Positions 21,554 through 34,406 are shown, numbered from the stretch's first letter. The stretch: DNA of 64,000 nt from Podospora pseudocomata (GCF_035222375.1 NW_026946366.1:1736001-1800000); one strand, 5' to 3'. Notes: generated by a model from the sequence alone, not told the origin. Made by a program: numbers and translations.

Positions 21554-22412
21554 TGTGAATGTTGTTGGTGTGACGCTTTAATCTGGAGGATGGCGAACGG
21601 CGCGCTGAGAGATATCGCTTTCAGAGTTTCGGGATCTGTAAATTTTGGCGTAGTTTGCTTGCTGAATGGCCAAAAGGGTTCTCGAAATGGCTTTTTGATG
21701 GAAGGTTACCACAGCGCTGGAGAAAATAATTCCCCTGCAAGGCTGAGAAGCAAACGCTATCAGCGCCTATCAATCGGCCATATCAGTGGAGGGGCACCAA
21801 CAGAAAAAGGAAGCACGGACCCCTGGCCAACTTTTTTCCCACCTGCCGTGCAGCTGTACCCGCAGCCTGATAGCCGCCACTTTCCACTTTGGGAGGCGTC
21901 TCTTTTGCTATGAGCGCTGACAAGGTGCAGGATTCCCACAGCCAAAAAATCGCAAACCGCCGGCAGCGAGCAACGAAACACACGAATTTCCAGAGCTTCC
22001 CTCACCACCCATTCATTCTGTGGACTTGCGAGCCCATCAGCTGCCTCGATCTCCTGTGTCAGCGATGATGTGACCGTCCCGTCGCTTGCAATTCCATCAG
22101 CTCTTTTTTTGTCTCTATCAACGTCCTGTCACTGCGACATCCCAACGATACCTAGACAGCCGCGCGCAGTGTGTGCCCTCCAACCTACCAAATAATAATT
22201 CTCGACCGGTGATTCAAGGTTAGCCTCGGCAGCACCCAACACGTTGTGCGCCATTCCCCTCCCTCACTTCGTCGCGTTCAAGCAACATTAGCATACTTTT
22301 GCCCCCCGTCCTCTTGTCACACATCTCTCTTGCCTGCAAGTCCCATGATTGCGTTCGCCTGCTTACCATCCTGCAGCCCAAGTGTCCCGGCACCCTTGCC
22401 GTCTGTTTGATA
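21554..22412. other. Divergent promoter region imp4/upf1
   Basis: About 0.86 kb between two divergent genes. Nothing beyond C/T-rich leader-like sequence near 22060-22290 is visible. Confidence 0.5.
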
Positions 22413-25400
22413 ATGGAGGACGCCTTCAACCACCTCGGAAACCACCTTGTTTCCGACTCTGCCGCCACCATTAATGCCACCGCCGACGACTTCGACGATG
22501 AAACCGAGAGCTTCCTGGGCGATCTTAAGGAACACAGCTCCCCGACAAACGCCCTCCGTCGCCATGATGACAATGACAACCAGGGCCCCGAAGACTTTCG
22601 CGATGATGACAGCAACTTCAGTGGCCCAAGAAACGATGTAAACTCGAGAGGTCCAGAAGAGGAAAAGGAGCTGCCCGCTCACGCTTGCGCGTAAGTCATG
22701 GGTTTTGGGAACATGGTGGGGGGTATCATAACTGACTGGTTTACGTAGGTATTGCGGCATTCACTCCCCGTCCTGTGTGGTCAAGTGCATTGCAAAGGAA
22801 TGCAACAAGTGGTTCTGCAGTGCTCGTGGTAATTCGAGTTCCTCACATATTGTCAACCACCTTGTACGAGCCCGCCACAAGGAGGTTCAGCTTCATCCCG
22901 AGTCAGCCCTTGGCGATACCACCCTCGAATGCTACAACTGCGGCAACAAGAATGTCTTTATGCTGGGCTTCATTCCCGCCAAATCCGATACCGTTGTCGT
23001 TCTTTTGTGTCGCCAACCTTGCGCTGCTGGCAGTTCGGCCAAGGACATGAGCTGGGATGTTTCGCGATGGCAACCCCTCATCGAGGATCGGTCCTTTCTC
23101 AACTGGATTGTCTCCCCACCGACCGACGCCGAACAGCTTCGAGCTCGCCATTTGACCCCGCCCATGATTGCGAAACTTGAGGAGATGTGGAAAGAGGCTC
23201 CAAGTGCCACTGTCGCCGATCTGGAGAAAGGAACCGGCGTAGACGACGATCCGCATCCCGTGCTCCTCAAGTACGATGATCCGTACCACTATCAGAATGT
23301 CTTTGGGCCCCTTGTGAAGATGGAGTCGGACTATGACAAGAAGCTCAAGGAAGCGCAGTCTGAGGACCACCTCGTGGTTCGCTGGGATATGGGTCTGAAT
23401 AACAAGCACCTGGCCAGCTTTATCCTGCCCAAGATCGAATCCGGCGATGTCAAATTGGCCGTGGGCGATGAGATGCGCATCAAGTACAAGGGCGAACTTC
23501 GTGCCCCATGGGAGGGTGTTGGATATGTTATCAAGATCCCCAACAACCAGTCGGACGAAGTTACCCTTGAGTTAAGAAAGGCGGCGAACGACAAATCGGT
23601 CCCCACCGAATGCACGCACAACTTCTCGGCCGACTATGTCTGGAAGGCCACGTCCTACGACCGTATGCAATTCGCTATGAAGACCTTCGCTGTGGATGAG
23701 CTCAGTGTTTCTGGGTACATTTTCCATAAGTTGCTGGGCCACGAGGTAGCCGTTGCTCCCATGAAGACGCAGATGCCGAAGAGGTTCCACGTTCCAGGGT
23801 TGCCTGAGCTGAATCACAGTCAGATCACTGCCATCAAGACTGTTCTGTCCACCCCTCTCAGTTTGATCCAGGGGCCGCCAGGTACCGGAAAGACGGTCAC
23901 CTCAGCCACCATCATCTACCATCTTGCCAGAATGAACAATAGTCAGGTTCTCGTCTGCGCCCCCTCCAACGTTGCTGTCGATCAGCTTTGCGAACGTATT
24001 CACCGCACGGGTCTCAAGGTCGTTCGCTTGACAGCCAAGTCTCGTGAGGATGTCGAATCGTCCGTCAGCTTCTTGGCCCTCCACGAGCAGGTCCGCCTTT
24101 ACAAGCAGAGCAGTGAGCTCACAAATCTCAACAAGCTCAAGGCCGCCGCAGGTGAACTGTCTTCTCAGGACGAGAAGAGGTTCAAGCAACTGACTCGCCA
24201 GGCCGAGAGGGAGATTCTCAACAGCGCTGATGTCGTGTGCTGCACTTGCGTCGGTGCCGGCGACCCGAGACTGTCCAAAATGAAGTTCCGAAACGTGCTG
24301 ATCGACGAGTCTACTCAGTCAGCTGAGCCCGAGTGCATGATTCCTCTTGTCCTCGGATGCAAGCAGGTTGTTCTTGTTGGTGATCACAAGCAGCTCGGCC
24401 CCGTCATCATGAACAAGAAGGCGGCCAAGGCTGGTCTTAACCAGTCTCTGTTCGAGAGGTTGGTCAAGCTCAACCTGGTTCCCATTCGGCTCAACGTTCA
24501 GTATCGTATGCACCCTTGCCTTTCAGAATTTCCTTCCAACATGTTTTACGAAGGGTCGCTCCAGAACGGTGTCACCATAACTGAGCGGCTTCGCAAGGAT
24601 GTCGACTTCCCCTGGCCTGTTGCTGAAACTCCGATGATGTTCTGGTCCAACTTGGGCAATGAAGAAATTTCGGCATCCGGAACATCTTACCTGAACCGCA
24701 CCGAAGCTTCCAACGTGGAGAAGATTGTTACTCGCTTCTTCAAGGCTGGTGTGAAGCCGTCTGATATCGGTGTCATTACTCCGTACGAAGGCCAGCGCAG
24801 CTACATTGTCAGCACCATGCAGAATACGGGCACTTTCAAAAAGGAGAGCTACAAGGAGGTCGAGGTTGCTTCGGTCGACGCTTTCCAAGGCCGTGAGAAG
24901 GACTTTATCGTTCTTTCTTGCGTCCGTTCCAACGACAATCAGGGCATTGGTTTCTTGTCCGACCCTCGTCGTCTCAACGTCGCGCTCACTCGAGCCAAGT
25001 ATGGTCTTGTCATCATCGGCAACCCCAAGGTTCTGTCCAAGCATGAGTTATGGCATCATCTTCTTGTTCACTTTAAGGATCGCAAGTGCTTGGTGGAAGG
25101 CCCTCTTACCAACCTTCAGACTTCCCTCATCCAGTTCAGCCGGCCCAAGATGAGCTTCCGTCCCCGCCACAACGCACAGGCCCAGCATGTGTCTGGTGGT
25201 TATACCAACGGCAGAGGTTATGGCGGCGGTGTCAACGGCTCCCACCGCGATTTCGACACTGGCTCGGTGCTTTCGTATGCTAACGGTATTCCGGATGATG
25301 TCTCGTCCATTCACAGCTCTGCCTTGGGTGGCGCGGGCCTTACATCGGCTTACCCTCAGATGTTCTCCAACTTCCATCCAGAGCAGTGGCCCGGCTTGCC

Positions 25401-25743
25401 CGGGGCCAACCCGGCTAGCCGTCCCGGGGCCAAGGGTCGTGCTCGCATTGCTGAGAGTGTTGCTGGCGAGAGCGTTGCCAACAGCGAGTTTACGGATGCG
25501 AGTGCGAGTGTTATTGGTGGCAAGGGCGTCGGTCAGGGTGGTGCGAGCCTGGGAGCTGGTCTTAGCGAGGCTATCAGCTCGGCTCGTCCTACCTCGTACA
25601 GCCGTAGCGACCGTCTCAAGCAGTACGTGGAGAGCGGCGGGCGCAGTCTTGGCTTGGGGAGCGGATATGGCCGTCGCTTCGATGATGACGAGAAGAGCGT
25701 CAGCACAGCGTTTGCTAGTCAAATTGGGACAGGGTTCGACTGA
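22413..25743 (+). CDS. upf1: RNA helicase Upf1 (nonsense-mediated decay)
   Basis: Two exons, 22413-22690 and 22749-25743, give 1090 residues. The N terminus ([15 protein letters not shown]) is acidic and disordered. The Cys/His-rich zinc domain starts at the join [17 protein letters not shown] and continues through [10 protein letters not shown] and [16 protein letters not shown]; in Upf1 this binds Upf2. The superfamily 1 helicase core has Walker [18 protein letters not shown], motif Ia [16 protein letters not shown], motif [16 protein letters not shown], motif [16 protein letters not shown], and motifs [23 protein letters not shown] and [18 protein letters not shown]. The tail is Gly/Ser-rich. 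Upf1 is cytoplasmic and triggers decay of transcripts with premature stops. Size and motif order fit fungal Upf1 fully. Confidence 0.97.
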
Positions 25744-26858
25744 GTGTTTTGAGCAGCGTGGTTGTGCTGGTATTGTTTTTGAAGCAAAACCAAACAACTG
25801 AAGCAGTTATCGCACCAAGCAGCATATGGAGGACCATCTCGTCTGGCTCCGCCCAGCATACCTCGGTCGAGCACGCAACTTCGGATCCGCCCGGTCGTTC
25901 CTGATCGGTCATGTAAACGAGTCACAGTTTCCGGGAGCGCTGATCCTACCTACTCTGGTAGAGACTGGGTACATATATCCTTCTGCGCCTCGCAGCGACC
26001 CGCCGCTGCCAAAGCGTTGCTCTGACGACCTATGGTGCCTGTCGATTCTTGACAGGCAGATGTGGCTCGACCGGCCTCGGAGGCCTCGAGGTTTGAGATG
26101 CAGGAGGTAGTTGAGAATTGTTAGGGTCTTTTGTTCCAGCATTACGTCGCTCAGGAGAGGGAGCTAGTGTAGCGAGCCGAGGTGGTCACACATGTGGCAT
26201 GGACAAGTCGGTCCAGCCTTCTGTACCACCCAGGGGCATCCTGTTTGGAACTAGCTATGGACGAGAAGGACAGCGGTGGTAGTCTGATAAATTTTGGGGA
26301 GGAAGGCTGAAGGTAGCCGCTCATTTTCACGCCTGTTGGGCATTCACTTCGTACAGGCCGGATATCTGACTTGATCAGATTCTAGTGCTGAAACACTAAC
26401 CACTAGTCACTCGTTCACTCCTATTTGAGATTGGTGATTTCTAAGCAAACGAGCGGATAGATAGATAGAGGATCAGAATAGCACTATCATTTATTCCGCT
26501 ACCACATGTGCCCCTTATCATTGTGAAGTCTTTGAGCCGCCAGACGCGACACGCTTCTTTCTTTGTGAGCCTCGACGATCAAGTAACACGAGCTCACGTG
26601 AAGATAGCCGATAAACACCATGGGTGCTAAGGGAAAGTTCCACTGTGACCTCATCCCGCCCCACTCTTTGCCTGCCACGCACCACCACTGGGCAACCCCA
26701 CCCCGCCTTTTTGGAGTCGCAGACCCAACCAAGCTGATGATCATGCTGGTTGGGGGTTCAGCGATGCACGTTCTAGATTACCTAGCACACACCTTAAACT
26801 TTTTGGCGCCACGGTACCTGAATACTCGAGCCTTTCAAAAGTCCAACATATAACCATC
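25744..26858. other. Intergenic between upf1 and the peroxiredoxin-like gene
   Basis: 3' flank of upf1, then the upstream region of the next gene. A few 60-95 codon frames show no recognisable feature. Nothing else is seen. Confidence 0.45.
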
Positions 26859-28148
26859 ATGGCGTCGCCCCCGAAAGATCTAGCGCCGGACGTGCCAACA
26901 ACCACAGTCACCCCCGACACCACGGTTACAGAAAGCGGAGCGGGCGCCGCTGCCGCCAAGCCGGAGACTAACACGACGTTGGGCGGTGATGGTGCTGGGA
27001 CGACGACGAGGAGGGCAGCTACCTTTAGTGTCTCACCATCACAGTCACAGCAGCAGTCTGGAACAAACGGTGGCAGTGGTAATGGTGGTGGTTCTGTCAA
27101 GTCGGCGGCGGCCAACAGAAACTCAACAGCCGACATTGACACGACCAACCCCCTTGACTTTTCCGAAGACGTCTCGGCGGACAACTCCCTTCCTACGCTG
27201 GCGACGCTGAAGAAGATTGACAACTACATTGTGCTGGACCGCAATGGAAAGTCGCACACGTTTCGGTCGCTGTACACGGGGCGGCATGTGGCGAGGAGGG
27301 TGTTGCTTGTGTTTGTTAGGCATTTTTACTGTGGTGTATGTGTGCTCTCCGTTTACCCCTCCCGTGGTATGATTGATGACTGATTGTGATGGTGGGGATA
27401 GAACTGTCAAGATTACCTCCGGACCTTGTCGTCTGCGTTTTCGCCGTCGGATTTGCTGGGTTTGCCCATCCCGACGTTTATCGTTGTGATTGGGTGTGGC
27501 GATCCGGGCTTGATCGATATGTACACCTCTGAGACTGGGTGTCCTTTTCCTGTTTACACGGATCCCACGCGGAAATTGTATGCGGAGCTGGGCATGATTC
27601 GGACGTTGGCTTTGGGGGAGAGGCCGGCGTATACAAAGACTCATCTGGTCAGGTCGAGTTTGGCGAGTGTGGTTCAGGGTCTGAAGCAGATACCCAAGGG
27701 GCTGGCGCACAAGGGGGGCGATTCGAGGCAGATAGGGGGCGAGTTCTTGTTTGAGCCGGCTGGTGGGGAGGATGTGGCTAGTCCGATCAAGGAGTTGGGG
27801 GAGTGGGGGAGGGGAGAGAGGGCTGGGAATGGGGATGGGGAGAGTGTGCAGATGGGGGTTAGGCATAGGGCGAGTGAGACGCCGAGTATTGATGGGAAGA
27901 ACATGGAGTTGGGAGGGGATGGGAGTGAGGGGGTGGATAAGATTGTTAGTTGGTGTCATAGGATGAGGAATACGAGGGATCATGCCGAGGTGCCGGAGTT
28001 GATGGAGGTGTTTGGGATGGCGGTGGGGGAGATGGAGAAGATACCCGGGGATGTGAAGGGGTTGGAGAGGGAGAGGTGGGAGAGGGCGATTAGGGAGAGG
28101 AAGGGAGTAGGTTTGGGGGGGAAGGGGAGGGGGAGTTTAGAGAGATGA
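26859..28148 (+). CDS. AhpC/TSA-type peroxiredoxin-like protein
   Basis: Two exons, 26859-27335 and 27402-28148, give 407 residues. The first about 115 residues are Thr/Ala/Gly/Ser-rich and probably disordered. The thioredoxin-like domain begins near LKKIDNYIVLDRNGKSHTFR and has the redox site HFYCGNCQDYLRTL. The two cysteines flank the intron, so splicing creates the CGNC motif (GGT/AAC join). It continues with PIPTFIVVIGCGDPGLIDMY and CPFPVYTDPTRKLYAELGM, characteristic of the PRXL2/AAED1-type AhpC/TSA family found widely in fungi. The C-terminal third is low in sequence complexity and very Gly/Glu-rich, consistent with its GGG-rich coding strand. The exact reductant and substrate are unknown. 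Family call is confident; function is inferred. Confidence 0.85.
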
Positions 28149-28836
28149 CTGGAGGGTGTGATTGGAAAGTTGATTGGATTGGGTTTATTCAAAAGTGTCA
28201 AAGCATGCATTTTAGCAAGCAGGAGTTTTCATAAATGGGAATTAAAATGATATTATGCTCTGGGTCATGGTCCGCACGGATATATTTGTGAAGTCAGGTT
28301 GTGTACACGACATACGGGAGTTTCCGAGTGCATCGATTTTCACGCCCTTCAAATGTTTGTCTCTCCTGAGATAATAGAGCAAACAACAGTCAGGAAGGAT
28401 AACCCCTGGAGAGACTGTGATACCATCGGATGTGAATAGTGCGCTTCATCAAATGATAGCCCCATATTATCCGATGTCGTCAAGCGCACTGCGTATTGGT
28501 AGTCTCTCGCCGAGTGGCTAGCATACGCTAGGTATGCTCTCATCGTGCCCTTTCCACCAAGTAATCCGGTGCAACATTTCTGGTGAGAGTCTGGGCAAGA
28601 TATTCTGTGGTTTCTCTGGCGTGGTAGTTCAACCTCCAAGTAACGAAGCACAAGGCCATTTCCCATCTAACCCACCGTGTGATCTCTTGGTTGTCTTGTT
28701 TACAATAATTCCACATTGTGGCCCCCCTCTTACGTACCCTTTCCCCCCGCCTACCTAATCATCATCTCTGTATTTTTTTTTTGCCTTTCTCGTCCTCACC
28801 GCCCATCTATCTCCCTTCGATGTCTCCAGGATCAGG
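28149..28836. other. Intergenic
   Basis: 3' flank of the peroxiredoxin-like gene and upstream region of the membrane-protein gene. A T-run lies near 28772-28780. No gene is supported. Confidence 0.45.
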
Positions 28837-31297
28837 ATGGCTTCCCAGGTACCCTGCCCCATCCCAGGAAACCCGTCCATGTACGGCCTCGGTCTCCGCA
28901 CGTCCTTTTACCTCCTCCACCTCTCGACCTTGTTCCTCGAGCTCCTGGAGCAGGAATATATCGTCCTTCTCCTGTCCGCCGAGCTCGTCCTCAACCTTGC
29001 GCTTTTGCTTGCATTGATATTGCAGGTTGCTGCTGGGGGGTTGCATATTGTTGAGGTGTATATTCTTCTTCTTCTCCTCTCCGTCACTGTCTACCTCTTC
29101 GTCCCGAGACATGCGGCGGATTTGGCAATGGTGTTTTGTCCTCATTTGGGGTTGCGGGTGAAAAGTAGGGGGAGGGGGGTAGATGTGCTGGGTTGTTTGA
29201 GGGGGGGTTATGGATTGGTTGTGGCTGGTGTGCAGGTTTGGTTTTGGGGTAGGGGGGTGGATTCGGTTAGGTATGATGACGGTGGTGGTGGTGGTGGTGG
29301 TGGTGATGGGAAAGGATGTTTGGAGTATGGGTTTTTATTTGGGGCGATGGATCTTAAGAGCGGGAGTATGAAGGGGTTGAATATTTTGTTGGTGTTGGGG
29401 ATGCTGACTGGGGGGTTGGTGGTGGTGGGTTGTGTGAAGAGTGGGTGGTGGGGGGTTAGGAAGGGAGGGAGGAAGAAGAAAATGTGAGTCGCCCCTATTT
29501 TTCATCTCTGCCCCTAATCGTTGCCGGGTGGGTGTATTTTTTTTTTTCGGTCGTGGTAGAAAGTGACATTTTCCACTTTCCTTTTTCGGAGGTGGTGTGG
29601 TAGGCCGCAGCTTGATGATAGCTAACCGTCGGGGACAAACTCACCGAGATTAGCCGCTCAAGGTGGGAAGCACAAAAGTGGTTGGAGGCCTTGGGGGGCC
29701 TTGCGGTCGCCGTAGCCGTGATCGTTGCGATTGAGCTGACGATTCGATGGAACCGCATCGGGGCTGAGAACAGTGTAAATCAGGCAACCACCGCCGCCCA
29801 ACTCATCCCGCTCTTGCTGGTTATCGCACTCATTTCGACATTTTTGTATGGGGTCTTCAGCAACGACAAGTCAGACGACGGTAGTCTGGTTGTTACGCTT
29901 GAAGCAGGGTCATCATCGTCGCCATCGGGCTCAGGTACTGGGTCAAGCCCATCCGGCTCTGGTGGTTCCGGTCCTACACCAGTTGTCGTTGCTGAAAGGT
30001 AAAACTCTATTGAGTCTTATCAACTTGAATCTTTTACTTACATGGATTCAGATCACGATCTCAAACACGCCGATCTAGATCTCGTCAAAGTTCCCGCAGA
30101 CCACCAGCCCCATCACCACCAATGCCACCATCAAGACACAGCCCGAGATTCCCTGGGCCACCACCCGGTCCACCTCCAGCTTCTCATCACAGCGGCTATA
30201 GTCACAGCGGCTCACCTACTCCTCCATCGCCTCTGAGCCCAAGGATAATCAACGTCTCCCCCTCCGGGCCAGTAGCCAGACCATCAGTCAACTATTATCG
30301 CCAAGTGGTTCCCCATCCCTACTTCCCGTATGAAGGACCCGAGTACTACGACCCGAACGGATCACCTCCCCGCATGTCAGGAGGTGTCGGGGCAAGGTGG
30401 CCACGTTTCGCAAAACCAATGGGTCCCCGCCCGCCTCCCTCTCCTACCAAATCAATAGACCCAGCCAACGACAAACTCTGGGACGAAGTTCTCAGCGGCG
30501 CACCAGGCACGCAAGGGGAACCACTGATAACTCAAAAAGACATCGACGACTTGTTCAACCCGCCACCGTCAGCAATGCTGATTACCGATGCGGATGTGGC
30601 GGCTGTGATGGAGCCTTTGGTGACAGACGCAGATGTGGAGGAAGTGATAAGGGAGATGCTGACGGAGCAGGACATAGCAGACGCTCTGAAAGATAAGGTT
30701 ACTGACGCTGATGTCGACAGGGTTATGAAGTCTAGTTTTACTGATGCCGATGCAGAAGCCGTGATGGGGGATTTGATACCGGATGAGTTGGTTGAAGAGG
30801 TGATGATGAGTGGGGCGATACCGGATGAGATGGTGGAGGAGGTGATGAGATCTCCCAGACAGGCAAAGGTCGAGGATGAGAGTGATCACCTAAGTCAGCA
30901 GGCCCATGACTCCGAGGATTCAGATGAGGAGGAAGAGTCGAGTTCGGATAGCAGTTCGGATTCAGGTTCAAGTTCAAGTTCGAGTGGAGAGAAGCATGAT
31001 GAAGATGAGGATGAAGAAAAGGGTCCGGCCGAGTCGATTCCGGAGACGGAGACTGAACCCCGTACACCTAGGTCAGTACGTTGGGCGATGCCTCTGGACG
31101 AGGAAATTGATTCGAGGTATGCTTCTGATGGTGGGTTCTATCACTCACCTGAGCTTAGAAGCAGGGACGATGACGTGGAAGAGATTGTGAGAGATCGATA
31201 CGGTGATGATGATGCTCGAATAGTTGCTGTAGTTCGCTATTTTCCTACTCCTGGGTATTCATCAGGCTATGGGTCGTCATGGGGTCAGAAATACTAA
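28837..31297 (+). CDS. Multi-pass membrane protein with long RS/Pro-rich, repetitive, acidic tail
   Basis: Three exons, 28837-29483, 29654-29998 and 30052-31297, give 745 residues; both joins keep the frame (KKK/IRSRWE and VAE/RSRSQTRR). The start MASQVPCPIPGNPSMYGLGL resembles a family of filamentous-fungal membrane proteins whose first helix follows such a Pro/Gly motif. About six or seven hydrophobic segments are visible: FYLLHLSTLFLELL, LLLSAELVLNLALLLALIL, VYILLLLLSVTVYLFV, LNILLVLGMLTGGLVVVGC, LAVAVAVIVAIELTI and LIPLLLVIALISTFLYGVF. A Gly run occurs at about residues 149-158. The tail has an RS stretch, a Pro-rich segment, about seven degenerate 13-residue repeats, an acidic/Ser block (EDSDEEEESSSDSSSDSGSS) and a Tyr/Gly end. 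Function is unknown. The family link is from memory, and the tail may be lineage-specific. Confidence 0.75.
30554..30852 (+). repeat. Coding tandem repeat, about seven degenerate 13-residue units
   Basis: The translated tail shows units such as LITDADVAAVMEP, LVTDADVEEVIRE, MLTEQDIADALKD, KVTDADVDRVMKS, SFTDADAEAVMGD, LIPDELVEEVMMS and GAIPDEMVEEVMR. Each has a (V/L/I)-(T/P)-D-x-(D/E)-(V/I/A/L/M) start and a hydrophobic/V-M pair near position 10. The unit length holds except near the last unit. Confidence 0.75.
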
Positions 31298-32475
31298 AAC
31301 AAAATGCACCAATACGAAAGCAACTTTTTGCTGTGGCGGATGATGGTGTTCAGGAAGTTCATAAGACAAGTCATAAGACAGGCCAAGCGAACTTGGTGGT
31401 TGGCATGCTGGGATGAAGAAGGATGGTCACGAAGTAATGATAAAAATAGCAAGCTATGGTACTCATTCCTCTGAGAAAACACACCAAGTGTCAGTTATTC
31501 CAGTGTGACTTTTCCCTTGACAACTGGTTGCACACTCTAGACTCTAGATTTCGTTGCTGTATTTCCCTTCTGTGCTCGTCGCATGAGGATCTTGCTTCCT
31601 GTCCCACTTGCTCTTAATTTCAGGCAATTTCTTTTTTTTTTTTGAAAAAAAGGCTGGAAGTTTACGGATCTGCCCAAAATGCCTTCGTTTCTATGCAGGC
31701 CAACAATCCACTATTCTGCATCGAATCTCACCTGGTGTCCGTTCTTTCATTGCTTTGAAGAGGAAAGCTCACCAATTTTCACCTCTTTCTTCGCCTCTTC
31801 TTCCATCTTGCTGATGATTATGAAGAGACTACAACCTCGGACACGGTACACAAGACAAAGTGCGACTATGTAGGTTAGAATATGCTTAGGGTTATGGGTC
31901 TAGGCATGTTTTTTAAAGTCAGGATGACAGGGTTGTATATGTAGTGGAATGGTTAGTTGATCTGAGCTGCTTAACTGACCATCGGGTTAAGATTCCGCCG
32001 CAAAATATGAATGAGAAATCTCAGCGGTATATATCAGTTTTCGCCCCATTATTTCGTCTGATATCATATCTTTGTTCCCGAAAACTCTGCCAACAACGTC
32101 AAATCTTGCCTACTTGAGTGAACTTCTTCGAATGTCGAGTGAATCTTGGCGAATTGACTTCTATAAGAGGACCCACAGCCCCACCTTCCTCTCTGGGCCA
32201 AGCTGCTAGTGGCAGGCAGCATCTCTCTTCCCGGCGACAGCTAGAACATTTGAACTTTCTACACTTCCCTTCACCAACCATCCCACGCCCGGGTTCGTAA
32301 ACACCGCGGCCACTGCAGACTACCGCGCCATCATCGAACCCCCACCTTTTCATCGCAGAACTTCCGCTTCTCTTGCGACTCAAGGTCTCGTGATCAGCGC
32401 CTCGCATACAGCCAGCCCCAGCTACCCCCAACTTTTCTGATCGATCGCCCACCATATCCACCTAATATCGTCACC
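31298..32475. other. Intergenic 1.2 kb before ubc9
   Basis: 3' flank of the membrane-protein gene and upstream region of ubc9. Nothing coding is supported. Confidence 0.45.
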
Positions 32476-33207
32476 ATGGGTTCGACACTCTGCCAGAACC
32501 GTCTGATTGAGGAGAGGTAAGTCGCCTCTTTCGTCGCTTGCAGATGCGCGCGCCGACCTTCGGACATTTTCCTCCTGTTCGCGACAGCCTCGCTGACCGG
32601 CGCCATGCCCTCTACAGAAAGCAGTGGCGGAAAGACCACCCGTTCGGCTTCTGGGCCAAACCCCAGAAGAACCCCCAAGGTGTGCTGGACATGAAGGTCT
32701 GGGAGTGTGCTATTCCTGGCAAGAAAGACACAATCTGGGAGGGCGGCCAGTTCAAGCTGCACATCACTTTTCCAGATGGTATGTGGCTACCCTTGGTGTA
32801 ACACATGATGTTGCAGATGGACTTTGATAGCTGACCTGTCTCTTTTTCCCTTCCTGCAGAATATCCCACGAAGCCCCCCAAGTGTAAGTTTTTTTCGCCG
32901 AATTACCCCAACCTGGGCAGGTCACACGACTAATCAACGTCCTCTCCTTGTAGGCAAATTCGTCCCTCCTCTGTTCCACCCCAATGTCTACCCTTCGGGC
33001 ACCGTCTGCCTTTCGATCCTCAACGAGGAAGAGGCTTGGAAACCGGCCATCACTCTCAAGCAGATTCTCCTTGGTGTTCAAGACCTCCTGAACGACCCAA
33101 ACCCCGAGTCACCAGCTCAGGCCGAGGCTTACAACCTATTCAAGAAGGACAGAGCCGAGTACGAAAGACGTATCAAACGGATTGTTCGAGAGAATGCTGC
33201 TCCATAG
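32476..33207 (+). CDS. ubc9: SUMO-conjugating enzyme Ubc9
   Basis: Ubc9 receives SUMO from the E1 Aos1/Uba2 on its catalytic cysteine and passes it to lysines in target proteins, largely in the nucleus. Four exons, 32476-32516, 32618-32778, 32860-32883 and 32954-33207, give 159 residues, the standard Ubc9 length. Joins: [23 protein letters not shown] and [10 protein letters not shown]; the third exon is just 24 nt. The core has [20 protein letters not shown], the HPN motif and active cysteine in [20 protein letters not shown], and the end [13 protein letters not shown]. The extra basic residues near the N terminus ([11 protein letters not shown]) fit Ubc9 rather than ubiquitin E2s. Confidence 0.96.
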
Positions 33208-34406
33208 ACGAGCTCGCTTCTGGGGGCATACTGGAAAAAGACGACAGTAGAATAACGTATTAGTGGGATCTACGATTGTGGTCATTTATTTCTGGAGTTA
33301 CTTGGGAACATCATGGACGGCTGGGAAGGCAGGCAGGGGCGTAGCATTGGTTGGGAACGAGCTTCTAGACGGACGACTCTCGACATGGAAGGGTTCTTCT
33401 TTCATTCAACGAACTGGTATTTGACTTTCTGGAGTGGGGGTTTAATGGAATCGGCTTTTTTTCCAACAATACGAACCACTGAATCAACCATCCCGTCTTT
33501 GGCACCCGTGACTTGCGCCTCCATGCAGTGTTTCCGATACAGAATTCGTGACGCTGGTGTCGTGTGGCCCCTGGCTCTGAGCTGTCATAGCTACGAGCAA
33601 TACCCCCGCGTAACATTGGGGAAGCAACGCGGGCTCCCATCTACGATTGGCGATACCCCACACTCGGGATGAAGAAGAGTCTGGCATTCTGTCGCTCACA
33701 GCTAATGGATGATGTCCTCTCACATATGCAGAGTCTCACGTGGACGGTTTACCAGGCACTTTGCAGGCTCCCACACCTTTATATCGCGATTATCGCAACT
33801 TCTTATCAAGGCGGTTTATCTAATTGTGGAGGGCCGGAACGGGTTCTGGCACACGGCTGGGACGGTCTCGCCTCCGAGTCCCCAGGTTCCGGACCGCGCT
33901 AACAAATTATACCAGGGGGTGGATTTGAGGAGTGGCGATATCGGCGTCCACTTGGCTCCTCAAGATTAACAATGGAGGACTAGGAAGCCCCGGGTACCAA
34001 GAGGTCTGGGGTCTTAGAAGGTACTTAAAATTTTGCAGGGGCAATGTAGTCGACTCATACTCCAAAGCCAAATTTGGAATTCCCAGACAAATTTCTGTGA
34101 CTCTTACCCATCTCTTCCTTTCCACACCTTTGTGCTGTGGCCTCCTTCCTTCAAAAACCATCCCACGCTCTTCTGCAGCTCTCACCTGTAGACCAACCAT
34201 CAGCTGCTCACCTGCGCCTTGCCGGATCGAACGCCCTCTCTCCCATCGCAACAGACACCAGCTTGCGCGCGCCGCGACGGCCAGAGTAAGTATAAAGACG
34301 GTTGTCACTGACTGGCTTGTAGTCCGCTCTCAACGTCCGCTCCAAAATCCCAAGAACTAGTTGCCTCCTAGCCTCCCGTCCAAAAACAAGAGAATAGACA
34401 GTCAAC
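33208..34406. other. Intergenic between ubc9 and asparagine synthetase
   Basis: 3' flank of ubc9 and upstream region of the synthetase gene. Partial matches to the Cpc1/Gcn4 heptamer (CGACTCA near 34050, TGACTCT near 34098) are weak. No gene is supported. Confidence 0.45.

Noticed and set aside
27123-27983. A 286-codon Pro/Arg/Thr-rich minus frame opposite the peroxiredoxin-like gene
   Set aside because: Antisense to a gene with a GGG-rich strand, which produces stop-free Pro-rich frames.
28505-28545. GCCGAGTGGCTAGC resembles the D-arm of a Leu or Ser tRNA
   Set aside because: No matching acceptor stem or T-arm (GGTTCGAATCC-type) follows.
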